A stretch of DNA of 33,078 nucleotides from Rodentolepis nana (lineage: Eukaryota > Platyhelminthes > Cestoda > Cyclophyllidea > Hymenolepididae). Where the stretch lies: the NCBI GenBank assembly GCA_900617975.1, contig UZAE01012721.1, positions 1 to 33,078 on the forward strand. Reading direction: 5' to 3'. Below, in pieces: positions 9,886 to 20,267 of the stretch (its first letter is position 1; every line of letters starts with the position of its first letter). The position numbers and the translations under genes are program-made. The notes beneath the pieces were generated by a model, which saw only the letters and a list, made by a program, of their open reading frames with translations, did not search any database and was not told the origin of the DNA.

Positions 9886-10072
9886 ATGTAAAAGAGACAG
9901 ACACAAAGGCAGAGAAAACGCAAGATGAGTACAGTGGTAGGGGTCGAATGAGACATACAGTGGCGTGATGGTAGTTCAAAGTCAGAAGTCAACTGCCGGT
10001 TAATAGACTTTTTGCCGTTTGAGTACACGTTGCCCAGGGTGCACCACGTGGAGGTAAGTCTATCGCACACCC
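9886..10072 (-). mobile_element. SINE-like element, copy 5 (3' part missing)
   Basis: The 5' half is intact, from gacagacacaaaggcag through ccgttt and gagtac to ggtgcaccacgtggaggtaa and cgcacaccca. The tail half is replaced by the 125-bp repeat. Loss of the 3' side is unlike ordinary SINE 5' truncation and suggests a later deletion or recombination. Confidence 0.8.
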
Positions 10073-10083
10073 ACCATTGAAAC

Positions 10084-10805
10084 ATAAGAGCGAGGGTGTG
10101 CAAAGTTCACCTGAGGCTTTTAACGAGATCGTGAAGAAATGGTTGTTGACAATGGAAAGTCCAATGCCCGATTTGGATCTCTGACGGGTAGTCAAAACAA
10201 AATGTCTAACACTGATCCCTGTTTGGATTCACATTGAATCAGCTGATATCGATTTTTTCATCCATGTTTGTTCACCGAGGTAAAATATTCCTTGATAGAG
10301 TACCTTTATCTACTTTTCACCGCTCATTTATGTTGCGTGTCCTCTAAATCATTTGGTAAATATAAATTTAAAAGATTGTGACAGTAATAAAGATAATTTG
10401 AGATCATACAAAGTGACTATTATTGGTCTCAAAGTGTGGCGCTATATGATATTTAAAACTGTTCAAAACGGTTTGATTTAAAGTATCACAAAATCCTCTG
10501 AGTTGACCTATAGTTTAGTTAACTCGGACATTTATATCCGATACTGTGGATACTGTGGAAGTGGGGGAATATGACATAGATTGGGGTCATGGTAGTTTGA
10601 AGTGAGAAGTCAACAGCCGGTTTGATAGACTTTTTTGCCGCATGAGTATACGTTGCCTAGGGTGCACCACATGGGGGTAGGACTATCGCATACCCCATGT
10701 TCCCTAAAGTAATATTTTACCTTCTTTTTTAAATGAACATGACAAATTATCAACTCTACACTTAGACATTCTGTGTACACTGGCCTATAATGCAATTATA
10801 TTCTG
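10084..10805 (+). repeat. Diverged segmental duplication, right unit
   Basis: The counterpart of 8035-8645, with matching landmarks in the same order. It contains an extra truncated SINE at about 10551-10696 between the tgacctata and tgttccctaaag landmarks. The left unit has only a short stretch at that place that may be a decayed SINE trace. Confidence 0.6.
10551..10696 (-). mobile_element. SINE-like element, copy 6 (3' part missing)
   Basis: It runs from tactgtggaagtgggggaat through agtcaacagccgg and tatacgttgcctagggtgca to the 5' end near ataccccatg. It lacks the tail half. The palindrome has decayed to ccacatggg. Confidence 0.75.
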
Positions 10806-11045
10806 TTGAGGCTATCGTAGGCTATTTATTAGTCCATTAGTGAATGCAAAGGGCGAGGAGATTGGCCTTCTGCCGCATGGGAAAAGGAACCCTGGCAGTA
10901 TTAGGGTGAAAAACAATTTAGGAAACTTCTTTCTTGATCACATATTTTTTTTATTGATTAATTGGCCTAATGAAGACACTTGAAGCTACATTTCATCATT
11001 ATTCTTGTCCATTTTGATCTCAGTTAGAGCAGTACAAGGATGAGT

Positions 11046-11048
<3 letters not shown>
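10806..11048. other. Noncoding spacer left of the gap
   Basis: No gene or repeat recognised; it leads into the poly-G run that borders the assembly gap. Confidence 0.4.
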
Positions 11049-11087
<39 letters not shown>

Positions 11088-12048
11088 NNNNNNNNNNNNN
11101 NNNNNNNNNNNNNNNNNNNNNNNNNNNNNNNNNNNNNNNNNNNNNNNNNNNNNNNNNNNNNNNNNNNNNNNNNNNNNNNNNNNNNNNNNNNNNNNNNNNN
11201 NNNNNNNNNNNNNNNNNNNNNNNNNNNNNNNNNNNNNNNNNNNNNNNNNNNNNNNNNNNNNNNNNNNNNNNNNNNNNNNNNNNNNNNNNNNNNNNNNNNN
11301 NNNNNNNNNNNNNNNNNNNNNNNNNNNNNNNNNNNNNNNNNNNNNNNNNNNNNNNNNNNNNNNNNNNNNNNNNNNNNNNNNNNNNNNNNNNNNNNNNNNN
11401 NNNNNNNNNNNNNNNNNNNNNNNNNNNNNNNNNNNNNNNNNNNNNNNNNNNNNNNNNNNNNNNNNNNNNNNNNNNNNNNNNNNNNNNNNNNNNNNNNNNN
11501 NNNNNNNNNNNNNNNNNNNNNNNNNNNNNNNNNNNNNNNNNNNNNNNNNNNNNNNNNNNNNNNNNNNNNNNNNNNNNNNNNNNNNNNNNNNNNNNNNNNN
11601 NNNNNNNNNNNNNNNNNNNNNNNNNNNNNNNNNNNNNNNNNNNNNNNNNNNNNNNNNNNNNNNNNNNNNNNNNNNNNNNNNNNNNNNNNNNNNNNNNNNN
11701 NNNNNNNNNNNNNNNNNNNNNNNNNNNNNNNNNNNNNNNNNNNNNNNNNNNNNNNNNNNNNNNNNNNNNNNNNNNNNNNNNNNNNNNNNNNNNNNNNNNN
11801 NNNNNNNNNNNNNNNNNNNNNNNNNNNNNNNNNNNNNNNNNNNNNNNNNNNNNNNNNNNNNNNNNNNNNNNNNNNNNNNNNNNNNNNNNNNNNNNNNNNN
11901 NNNNNNNNNNNNNNNNNNNNNNNNNNNNNNNNNNNNNNNNNNNNNNNNNNNNNNNNNNNNNNNNNNNNNNNNNNNNNNNNNNNNNNNNNNNNNNNNNNNN
12001 NNNNNNNNNNNNNNNNNNNNNNNNNNNNNNNNNNNNNNNNNNNNNNNN
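11049..12048. other. Poly-G run followed by a 961-base assembly gap
   Basis: A run of 39 Gs (11049-11087) is followed by unknown bases from 11088 to 12048. The far side resumes with a G/A-rich tract. The open frames crossing this block are artefacts of translating N. Other poly-G or poly-C tracts in this window lie in or near SINE copies, so the gap may hide one. Confidence 0.95.
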
Positions 12049-12889
12049 GAGGAGGGGGGAGGGAGGAGGGGGAGGGAGAGGTGGTTTCCAACTTTTATTT
12101 AGGGAAAATTGTGATGAAAATCGATGTAACATTGTGCTGCGTGTGAAAACATTACCACTGCAACACCATATGGTCAAGGTAACTATGGGAAATTTAAGTA
12201 GACTAACTTCGAGTCGGATCAATTAAGGCGCATGCATTCGACGAGTCATGACTCACGGGAAAGTAATTCAAAAGAAATTTTCTTTGCACTTCCATACAAA
12301 TGGGCATTTCCACCAGCTGTTCCAATAATCAAAAAGACTCTGATTGCAGATGAATAAGACGTGGGGATATTAGAAATATAGTTTTATTCTCGAACATTCA
12401 CCATCTGTTAATGCTTTGAGAATGCATTTGGAATATTTAATATTGAAAATGGGTGCATTAGGCCAGACATTTTCAAGTGGGGTTAACGTGACCGTTTCTT
12501 TACACGGTCCGCATTTCAATTGTCGGTTTAAGAGCCATTGAGATCCATCCACTATGTGCTTTCCCAATAAATTAATAATTTATAATTTATTGCAAATATT
12601 TTCAGAGGGAAGCATTTGCGTCATGATCAAGTGCCAATAATTGGGAGACTGGGTTGAAAACAATTGAATTAAATTAATTGAATTAATTTGCTTTATTGTG
12701 AAATATCACGTCCTTTCATTGCATTAAATATTTTTCCCACCATTAACATAATAGATAAATATGTTTTTAGAGGTTGAAAATCGTTGTAATAAAATCGATA
12801 GAGTTTTGATCTACAGATTGATGGGCCGAATTTGGGGGATGAATGAAAGTGGTAAATTTAATAAATGTGATAAAAGTCGGACATTAATT
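12049..12889. other. Noncoding stretch with one unassigned minus-strand frame
   Basis: Starts with a GGA-rich tract (12049-12082). On the minus strand, 12567-12370 is an open frame without an ATG that reads QWLLNRQLKCGPCKE and TLTPLENVWPNAPIFNIKY and ends in TAA. It looks protein-like, but I recognise no family and no convincing splice sites define it. Nothing else was seen. Confidence 0.3.
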
Positions 12890-13000
12890 ACAGACTCTAG
12901 AGATATGCTAAGCTACCGCCAAATTAAAGACGAAACAGACGTTCGATGTGTAATATTCTTATTTGGGATGTGTGTCACTGACACAGGGGGTTAGTCATTA
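12890..13000 (+). repeat. Diverged copy of the minisatellite-bearing repeat
   Basis: The order gctaagctaccgcc, gaaacagacgttcgatgtgt, tattcttattt, and cacagggggttagtcattag follows the single unit and right block of the 6547 element, with many changes. The assignment rests on order and short matches only. Confidence 0.45.
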
Positions 13001-13628
13001 GATTCCAATGAAGGGCTAGCTAAACCACGGGGTGGGGGACTGTTAATTGGTGGCTGATTGAGAGGTCTCTGCAATCACGAATGCACTTGCTTCGGCTCCG
13101 TTTGGGTGCTCATTAGATGCCTTTGTTCAGTCAAGACGGGGTTGGGCACTTCATATGACGATAATTTCGTGAAAACTTTAACAAGAAATCAAGGTAATGA
13201 TTTTTCATCTTTTATGCTGGTTGGCCATTCGTGAATATGTAATTCAATAATCACAGTTCGAAGATTTCATCAAAGGCCAAAAGGACAGAAAGTTGCTATT
13301 TTGACCTAATATTGTCATTCACACTTCTTCATACCTCACCACTTGGGTTGAGTATTTTCTACTTCACTTTGAGTTACAAATACCCCTCCCCCTCCCCCCA
13401 TCGTTTATTGCAATTAATAGCAGTACCATCGTGTTTTTGTTTTCAAAAATATATTAATATTATTATCGGCTGCTTGAGAAGTAGACGGTCTAATACCCTA
13501 GCACTGATAATAAATATCATTTTTTATGCAATATGGTGACAAGCATTTTATGCCTTGAATAGGGAGCTGTACTGCCTTGGAATAATATTCGCGCCAATAA
13601 GGAGGGGGGGGGATTGTCCGTATGGCTC
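13001..13628. other. Noncoding spacer
   Basis: No exon, RNA gene or repeat recognised apart from short C-rich and G-rich runs near 13384 and 13602. Confidence 0.4.
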
Positions 13629-13753
13629 AGGATTTTTACTTATTAGATACTCAGACGAGATCAAAGATTGTGTGTCCACCGCTTTCCACTGATTCGAACA
13701 ATGGAAGTAAGTGACAATGCTGACAATGAAATTCCACTATAAGACGATTCAAC
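13629..13753 (+). repeat. ~125-bp dispersed repeat, copy B
   Basis: Same orientation and nearly the same sequence as 9763-9885; it differs by a TG duplication (gtgtgtccacc) and single substitutions. No SINE abuts this copy. Confidence 0.75.
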
Positions 13754-13947
13754 TTTCCTTATTTAGATTGAAATGAAAGTATTCATATATCCTTACTAAT
13801 GATTATTTTAATGGCACCATCTCCCATTGAATAGGCCAAGATGATAGTTGACCGGTAATAAAAAGTAGGAACAGACTTTATCTACTATCTTTCCAGAAAG
13901 TCGATAAAAAGTAATACACTTCGATGAATTATGCAGTCCTGACGGTT

Positions 13948-14293
13948 GATCGAAAGTCGAGATCTTCCATGCGCCTTGATTAATCTACCTTCAGTTTAAA
14001 ATTAATTGCAAAGATCTTGAACTTCCAGCTGAATAATTCCTATTTACTATGATCAATTAGATGTGGCTAACTGGAATTTCATGATTAGGGAAATATTGAG
14101 ACCTAAAGGGATTTTAGTATGATCAAAAGTAGAGACCTTCCATGCGCCTTGATTAATTTACCTTCAGTTTTGAATTAATTGCAAAGATCTTGAACTTCCA
14201 GCTGAATAATTCCTCTCTACTATGATCAATTAGATATGACTGACTGAAATTTCATGATTAGGGAAATGTTGAGACCTAAAGGTATTTCATCAT
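13948..14293 (+). repeat. Tandem duplication of a 173-bp unit upstream of alkaline phosphatase 1
   Basis: Unit 1 is 13948-14120 and unit 2 is 14121-14293. Shared runs include ccatgcgccttgattaat, attgcaaagatcttgaac, ttccagctgaataattcc and tttcatgattagggaaat. By eye about nine in ten bases agree. The pair ends about 0.55 kb before the alkaline phosphatase start codon. Confidence 0.9.
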
Positions 14294-14734
14294 GCCTTTA
14301 AATGCAGGTTTGAAAAGCATTTGTTGAGAAAGATGTAATACCAAGTTGAATACTGACCAAGTTGACCTGAACTGACTGATAAGTTGTTTCCTACTGTTCT
14401 CCATTGCATTTAAATTAAATAAGTTGTGTTGAAGCACAGGGGAATCTCATCTTTTCCTTCACTTCTATTGTCTATGTGTTTGTGCCAGCTAACAGGTTTT
14501 ATTCTAAAGTCCGCAAAATTTGCACTAAATGAGATGTGCAATGACACCATCTTTCAAATTGACTTGCTTGTCTTTAAGACTAACCCGCAAGTCTTTCGTC
14601 TTCAGCCGGATCGATCATGATAATTCAGTTATATTAACGGCAAAAAAACCGCCATAATTCGTTGATGATCACAATTTGACCAATTAACAATAATACTATA
14701 AGATTTCACAACAGTTTCCAGCATCTAATTGGCT

Positions 14735-14741
14735 TATATAA
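14735..14741 (+). promoter_or_regulatory. Candidate TATA box of alkaline phosphatase 1
   Basis: TATATAA lies 107 bp before the chosen ATG, and an ATTGG (reverse CCAAT) lies just upstream at about 14728. The spacing would give a 5' UTR of roughly 75 nt if transcription starts 25-35 bp downstream. In an AT-rich genome this can occur by chance. Confidence 0.35.
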
Positions 14742-14847
14742 ATTCGTCCCACGCAATGAGAACGCATACGCCACTGAGTAGAATAAAAGACCCTAAAATT
14801 GGTAAAAACCAAATGGTATAGTGTTGGCCTCTATTAGGGATATACCA

Positions 14848-17800
14848 ATGAAACCAAGAGCACATTCAATTTTTGGTTTGGTCATTCTACTGACGCTGGA
14901 CTTTACCAAGGCTTTCTCTGAAAAAGACAAAGTGCCCGCTAACGCAGATGAAATTCAGCCTAAGTTCTGGGAGAGTCTTGCAAGGGAGAGGATCCGACGA
15001 ACCTTCCAATATTACAGAAAACCAAGGAAACCAGCCAAGAATGTGATCCTCTTTCTCGGTGATGGCATGGGCTTGCCCACCATCGCTGCTGCGAGATTCT
15101 TCAAAGCTGAGATGGAGAAAAGAATGGGTGCTGCTAATCCCTCGTTGTATTTTGAAGAATTTCCTTTCCACACCCTCTGCCGTACCTTCAATCTGTACAC
15201 AGAAGTCACTGATTCTGCCAGTTCTGCAACTGCCTATCTTGGAGGTAAGCACTCCTATAAATTCATGCGCTAATATAATAATTGTACATTGACTGGAAAA
15301 GGCCAGCGTTTCCGTTTTTATTTTGGAAATAAATTTTTAGTTTGATAACAGAATTACCACCCAAACTTGGTGAAGTTTGAGGAAAGAGGTTACAATGTAC
15401 TCCTACCAACCTCCTATTGACCACTGTAATAAACCATCTCCTTAAATTCCATTATTTTCAAGCATTGAAGTTGGTTGATTCCTGCAAGCATTCCATGGCC
15501 TTTTCGTACCTTTCACAAATTTTGCACCATCGATGGTAAGTGAATAGATGATGAAAGAGCATTCGACAGGAAGTTGTCGGAAAAATGGATGCTTTCAGTT
15601 AAATTTGCCACAACAGTCGGCTTTATGCAATTTACAAGTACGGTGATTCTTGACAGTCACCTGCAAAAACTCTAGGGCTTTTGGAGTGATATTTTAGAGA
15701 TTCCGCGTTTAGACAAAATACAAAGGTCATGTATATGGAGGGATGTTAAAGTGGACCAACAGACTGTGGTTGGCAGTGACGATAATCGACTTAGGGAGTG
15801 CGAACCACAGTTGCACTATTCCTTCAAAAAATGTGACCTCTGTGTTTCAGGCACGAAAACTATCACTGGAATGCTTGGATTGACTGGTGCTGTTAGAGTC
15901 AAGGAATGCAGGGAGTATAAGGCGGAGGAGAAGATTGACTCAGTTCTGGAGGCTGCTATTCGTGCTGGCAAGGCCACTGGTCTGGTGTCCACTGCTCGAA
16001 TCACTCATGCCTCACCAGCAGGTGCCTATGCGCATATCTCCTACCGAAAGTGGGAATCCAACAGGTAATTCCAACCATAGTGCCTTCCTTAGTTAAGTCG
16101 ATCATGCTACTATTATCCTTTATGCACAAATTCACGCTAGAGTAAACAAAAAATTTTTAAGGTTTGGACTAGAGAGTGTACATGTAGAATTTAATAAATA
16201 ATACATATAATTACTAACGTGGGACACTCTTTCAGGTCATATTATCACTATACCATACTTAAATGTTAAATTTTGTATTGATAGCCCTAGAAAATTCGGG
16301 GTAACCAATTAATTTGATTGACAGAATTAGTGAGTTCCCAACGTTTATATGATATTCATAGAGAAAGTTTTATCACTAATTAAGCACATTTAGGCGTTTT
16401 AGATTTTTTAAGACAGCTTGTGAAATATCCGTTAATGTTTGAACTAATATGAAATAAGGATTGTGCAGATATTTTAAGTTTGATCCATATTTATCCAGTC
16501 ACTCGTTAATAGAAAACCCAGGCGTTAAATTATGCAACATCAGTTTCATAAAGTTCTAAATTACTCAAATTTCATTCTAGTCATGTAGAAAAAGACTGTC
16601 CATCGGAGCAGAGCCGTCCTAAAGATATTGCACGTCAAATGCTTGAAGATCATCCCGATATCAATGTTATGATCGGTGGAGGTTTAGATATGTTCCATGA
16701 TAAAAATAACGGTGGCCAACGCACCGATGGACGAAATATTGCTGAAGAATGGCTCAAACGCATGCAGGATCAAGGTCGAAAAGCAAAGCTTGTTAAGAGC
16801 GCAAAAGAATTCATGACAACAGACTTTACTGGTGTCGATTATCTTCTTGGTGAGTTGAGGCCATGCAACAACTAGAGATTTTGGATGTTTCAATCGATTT
16901 ACTACATTCGCTTATTCATTTCAGGTCTTTTAGCGTCTTCCCACGTAGACTTCGAGGCGGATAGAAAGCCCGATGAAGCATCTTTAGCGAATATGACAAC
17001 TGTGGCCATTAAAATACTCTCACGTCAACCCAATGGTTTCTTCCTCTTTGTTGAAGGTGGTAGGATCGATCACGCTCACCACGGAAACCTTGGAAAGCAA
17101 GTTTCACTCTGCTATAACAATCAACCTTCATTAAGATCAATTTATTTCCTCTAAACGTCTGCTTACATGCATCTTTAAGCTACTTTTATCGAGTGTTGTA
17201 GTAATTATTTGACCCTAATAACACAACACTCGGCGCCAATTTATGGATTTTATTTCCCAATAGGAAATCGTTAATTGATATGCTGGCATTTGAGGAGGCC
17301 ATTCGTGAAGGCGTAAAGATGGTTGATTTGAAGGAGACGCTGGTTATTGTCACAGCCGATCACTCCCATTCTTTCCATCTTGTTGGTGAGCCAAGTCGAC
17401 GAACCAGTCTTCTAGCTCTTGACGAAAGTTATAGTCCACGAGTAAGTTGTTATCTAAATTTGTGAGATTTATCTAATCGAATACGCAATTAAGGTGATTA
17501 ACCGTGGGATAACCAATTTTAAGGATATATCGAAGTGGGCCACTGGTGCACTGGACGACAAAAGAGGAAAGGGTGAATCAGGAAATGGATGATCCGTGGG
17601 CATGTAAATAGATTTCCTAACATTTTTTATCTAGGTGGATTTGACTCTTTTAAAGTCATAAGATTGGACGAATAAGTCTAGCAGAGAATTGGATCAAGGT
17701 GTGTTCGTATATGAGTCATTACATTTGGGGATATTTTCCGCTACCTTAATAGAGTGCATTAAATTAACGAATATAATTAAAACAGTTACTAGTGGTAATA

Positions 17801-18271
17801 TCAAAACAGAAAAATTTGTAAATTGGTTGGGAACAAACAACTTCGTTTAAGATTGCACTTAAGTAGCTGATTCTGGAAGTAACTTCGTTGTAGACATTGG
17901 ATAACAAGGGTATGATCCCACTCCTCTACTCCTCTGGTTCTGCAGGAAAAGTGAATGAGCTTCGTGGTGATCTCAATGGCAAAGAAATCCTTGCAAAACT
18001 CTCTGACAAGGAGAACAAACTACCCGCTTTTATCCCTCTCAACTCATCAACCCACGGAGGAGAAGACGTCGGTGTCTACGCAACTGGTGCCTTCAGTCAA
18101 TTCTTCCACTCCACTGTGGACAATACATTCATTGCCCAATTAATGAAGTACGCAATGTGCCTTTATCCCTTTGAGAGAGAACCACACTGCATCAACGCGT
18201 CTACAACTCTTGGGTTCTCAGCTCTTTCGGTTATTCTTAGCATCCTCATTACCAGATATAACCTCTGTTAG
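14848..18271 (+). CDS. ALP: Alkaline phosphatase 1, complete, six exons, 535 residues
   Basis: Exons: 14848-15244, 15851-16064, 16581-16849, 16925-17096, 17264-17441, 17894-18271 (TAG). The enzyme hydrolyses phosphate monoesters through a phosphoserine intermediate, using two Zn and one Mg. Visible residues: Asp72 in LFLGDGMG, nucleophile Ser123 in TDSASSATAYLGG, His185/Ser187 in THASPAG, phosphate-binding Arg198, Glu337/Asp342/His346 in FVEGGRIDHAHH, Asp383/His384 in TADHSH, His464 in THGGED. Spacing between these sites equals that of the mammalian enzymes. Residues 1-24 form a signal peptide. The C-terminus (after about Asn511-Ser513) is a hydrophobic GPI-anchor signal, so the mature enzyme should sit on the outer membrane, probably the tegument if this is a flatworm. 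The start at 14848 is the ATG directly before the signal peptide. Intron 4 has a GC donor. AATAAA follows at 18335. Confidence 0.96.
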
Positions 18272-18334
18272 AAGAGGATAAATTTTTGCCTTCTCTACAT
18301 TTATATGGATATCCAGCTCATTGTTAATTTCTGG

Positions 18335-18340
18335 AATAAA
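18335..18340 (+). terminator. Polyadenylation signal of alkaline phosphatase 1
   Basis: The first AATAAA after the stop codon, 64 nt downstream of it (ctggAATAAAcac). It implies a short 3' UTR of about 85-95 nt. Confidence 0.6.
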
Positions 18341-19038
18341 CACTTATCAGATATTGCTGCTAAGGGATTACCTTTGATTGGTTCTTATTTCACTCAGTTG
18401 GTTGGGTCGAGCATATGCCTTTGTGAACACCACGTGAAATAGTCTCCCCAGTGGTTCATATCATTCACAAAATGCGTTGTATTTAGAATCGCTCCAATTT
18501 TAAAAAACCAAAATGATTGAACGCTGCTAATTTTTGCGATAATTATCAAACAATTAAATCAATGGGTCAATCATCTAAAGGTTTTAAGGGTCAATATTCA
18601 TTGTCGCCCACACAATGATGTGGTTGGTCAAAAGTACTGCCTAATTTCAGAATGCATTGTTCCCCTCCCCCCCCCAGTCTCCGGTGGCGCTACTCTTAAA
18701 AGGTTTTAATAGTATTATTTAATTTCTAGGTGAAATATCGATTATAACGAACCCAACATTTTAAAGAGGTAGCAATGAATAATTTTCCAATTACAAGAAA
18801 TAAATATTTTTCAAAACCTTGAAATTCCAAATAAAGCATGCCGCTTTCTGTACTTCTTATTCTTAACCTCGTACAAATAAACTAATTTATTAAATATCCA
18901 TATTGAAATTCGGTTTATCCGTGGAAATATTCGACCTGATCGAATGCGTTAAGCAAGTGCTGGTTCCTTAATTTGACATTCAAATAAATCAGTACTTATT
19001 TAAAATTAGTAATACTATTATTAAACACCAAAGACAAC
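18341..19038. other. Intergenic spacer after alkaline phosphatase 1
   Basis: AT-rich; a short C-run near 18667. No gene or repeat seen. Confidence 0.45.
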
Positions 19039-19177
19039 TCAGACAATTACATATAAGGAGGAATGGATGACCACTTCATAACCGGCTGTTAGTACTCCAT
19101 GTGAAACCAACTTGTTTTCATTAACTGCGTCTAAAATCTTCTTAATCCAAACTTTGGCTTGGCGTGTTGTAATATAC
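19039..19177 (-). other. Possible terminal exon of an unrecognised minus-strand gene
   Basis: On the minus strand an acceptor, tttatttcag, is followed by an open frame reading YITTRQAKVWIKKILDAVNE, then NKLVSHGVLTAGYEVV, and a TGA at 19041-19039. The residue composition looks like real protein. I found no matching upstream exon and no AATAAA directly after it. I recognise no family. Confidence 0.25.
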
Positions 19178-19322
19178 CTGAAATAAACTGAAAGGTTCTG
19201 GAATAATTTTGAAGCTTCAAAGTAACCCTCAGATTCCTTTAATTGGGAACAAAAAATTACGATAGAAATTACTGATAGAAAACCGACTTTAATGCGATTA
19301 AGGCAAATATTGTGCATTGAAA

Positions 19323-19390
19323 CAAGATGTCATATGGTAGAGCGCTCGCTTAGCATGCGAGAGGTGCTGGGATCGATACCCAGGTGCTCC
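19323..19390 (+). pseudogene. tRNA-Ala(AGC)-like pseudogene
   Basis: The anticodon arm is intact (TCGC ttAGCat GCGA), the T arm is intact (CTGGG atcgata CCCAG), and the B box reads ggatcgatacc. The 5' side is broken: compared with animal tRNA-Ala the AGCT of the TAGCTCATATGG A-box region is missing, which removes half of the D stem, and the acceptor stem does not pair (aagatg against gtgctcc). So it is not a working tRNA gene. It ends 17 nt before SINE copy 7 in the same orientation and may be the tRNA-derived head of a longer SINE form. Confidence 0.75.
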
Positions 19391-19407
19391 ATGTCTCCGC
19401 CACTTTA

Positions 19408-19726
19408 GGGGTGTGGGATAGATTTACCTCCACGTGGTGCACTCTGGGAAACATATACTCATACGGCAAAAAAAGTCTATTAGCCGGTAGTTGACTTCTC
19501 ACTTCCAATTACCATGACCCCATTGTATGTCATATTCGACTACTTTCACATTACTCACCTCACCTTTTTTCTACCTTTTCTACCTTCTTCTTTGGAACGC
19601 TCTTCTGTGCCCCACCCCTCGACTTCCTGATGCTTTGATGTTCCTTCCCCCTGTGAAACCCAAAGTCAACTAAAGGGCTATTGATAATCATCAAAACGCC
19701 TACCATTTGGAAAAAGTAAATAAATA
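19408..19726 (+). mobile_element. SINE-like element, copy 7, with tRNA-Ala-like sequence upstream
   Basis: Sense orientation: ggggtgtgggatagattt, ctccacgtggtgcactctgg, then the pyrimidine-rich middle, ttgatgttcc-like segment, and a tail of aagtaaataaataa. The preceding tRNA-like stretch makes this the only copy here with a possible pol III head. I could not find a clear target-site duplication around either the SINE alone or the SINE plus tRNA. Confidence 0.85.
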
Positions 19727-20080
19727 ATTCATCAAAGGCAATGTTTGCTACTCCGAGTTACAACTTAAATAAATGAAAAAGAGAATTATTTGAACTTTCG
19801 GTAATTTTTTTAATAAAGTAGTCATATATAATTACTGCGAATATTAGCCCTTGGTGAAACCGAATTGTTTACAATCAGGCGAACTGCAGGAAAGCGTTTA
19901 CTCTTATCTTAAAATCTTGGAGTATTTATGATTCTGTATCAAGGTTAAAGTGTTTTTCTTTCAATTTTCCTTGAATTTTCAATAAAAAAAGATATTATAA
20001 GCAAACTAAATTCGAATATACTGGCAGATATAATTGCACGTAAATAGCAGTGGCAAAAATTCATTTTTATTTAAAATTAG

Positions 20081-20267
20081 AAGACGAGTTGATGCGATAG
20101 ACTTGTTAGGGTACATTGAGGGAAATCTGTTGAGCTTGGCGAAGCTGGAATATTTCCATATCAAAGCGATTGGGCATATTTTCGAAGTAGCAGGAACAGC
20201 CAAACAGTTTAGTCACGTAGTCCAAAAGGCTATGAGTATTATTGACTCATTTTTGGGGGTTATTTAA
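20081..20267 (+). other. Possible terminal exon, unrecognised
   Basis: After an acceptor-like atttaaaattag comes an open frame reading RRVDAIDLLGYIEGNLLSLA, KLEYFHIKAIGHIFEVAG and VVQKAMSIIDSFLGVI, ending in TAA. It is richer in G-first codons than its surroundings and has an amphipathic look. No partner exon was found upstream and I cannot name a family. A minus-strand frame covers the same bases. Confidence 0.28.

Noticed and set aside
11020..12222. Very long open frames across the gap
   Set aside because: They consist almost entirely of unknown bases plus poly-G or poly-P; there is no real coding evidence.
15059..15292. Overlapping frames in and around the alkaline phosphatase exons
   Set aside because: Shadows of the true frame, which is fixed by active-site motifs, exon phases and the paralogue.
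19323..19390. Functional tRNA-Ala gene
   Set aside because: The D stem lacks its 5' strand and the acceptor stem does not pair, so only a pseudogene or SINE-head call is supported.
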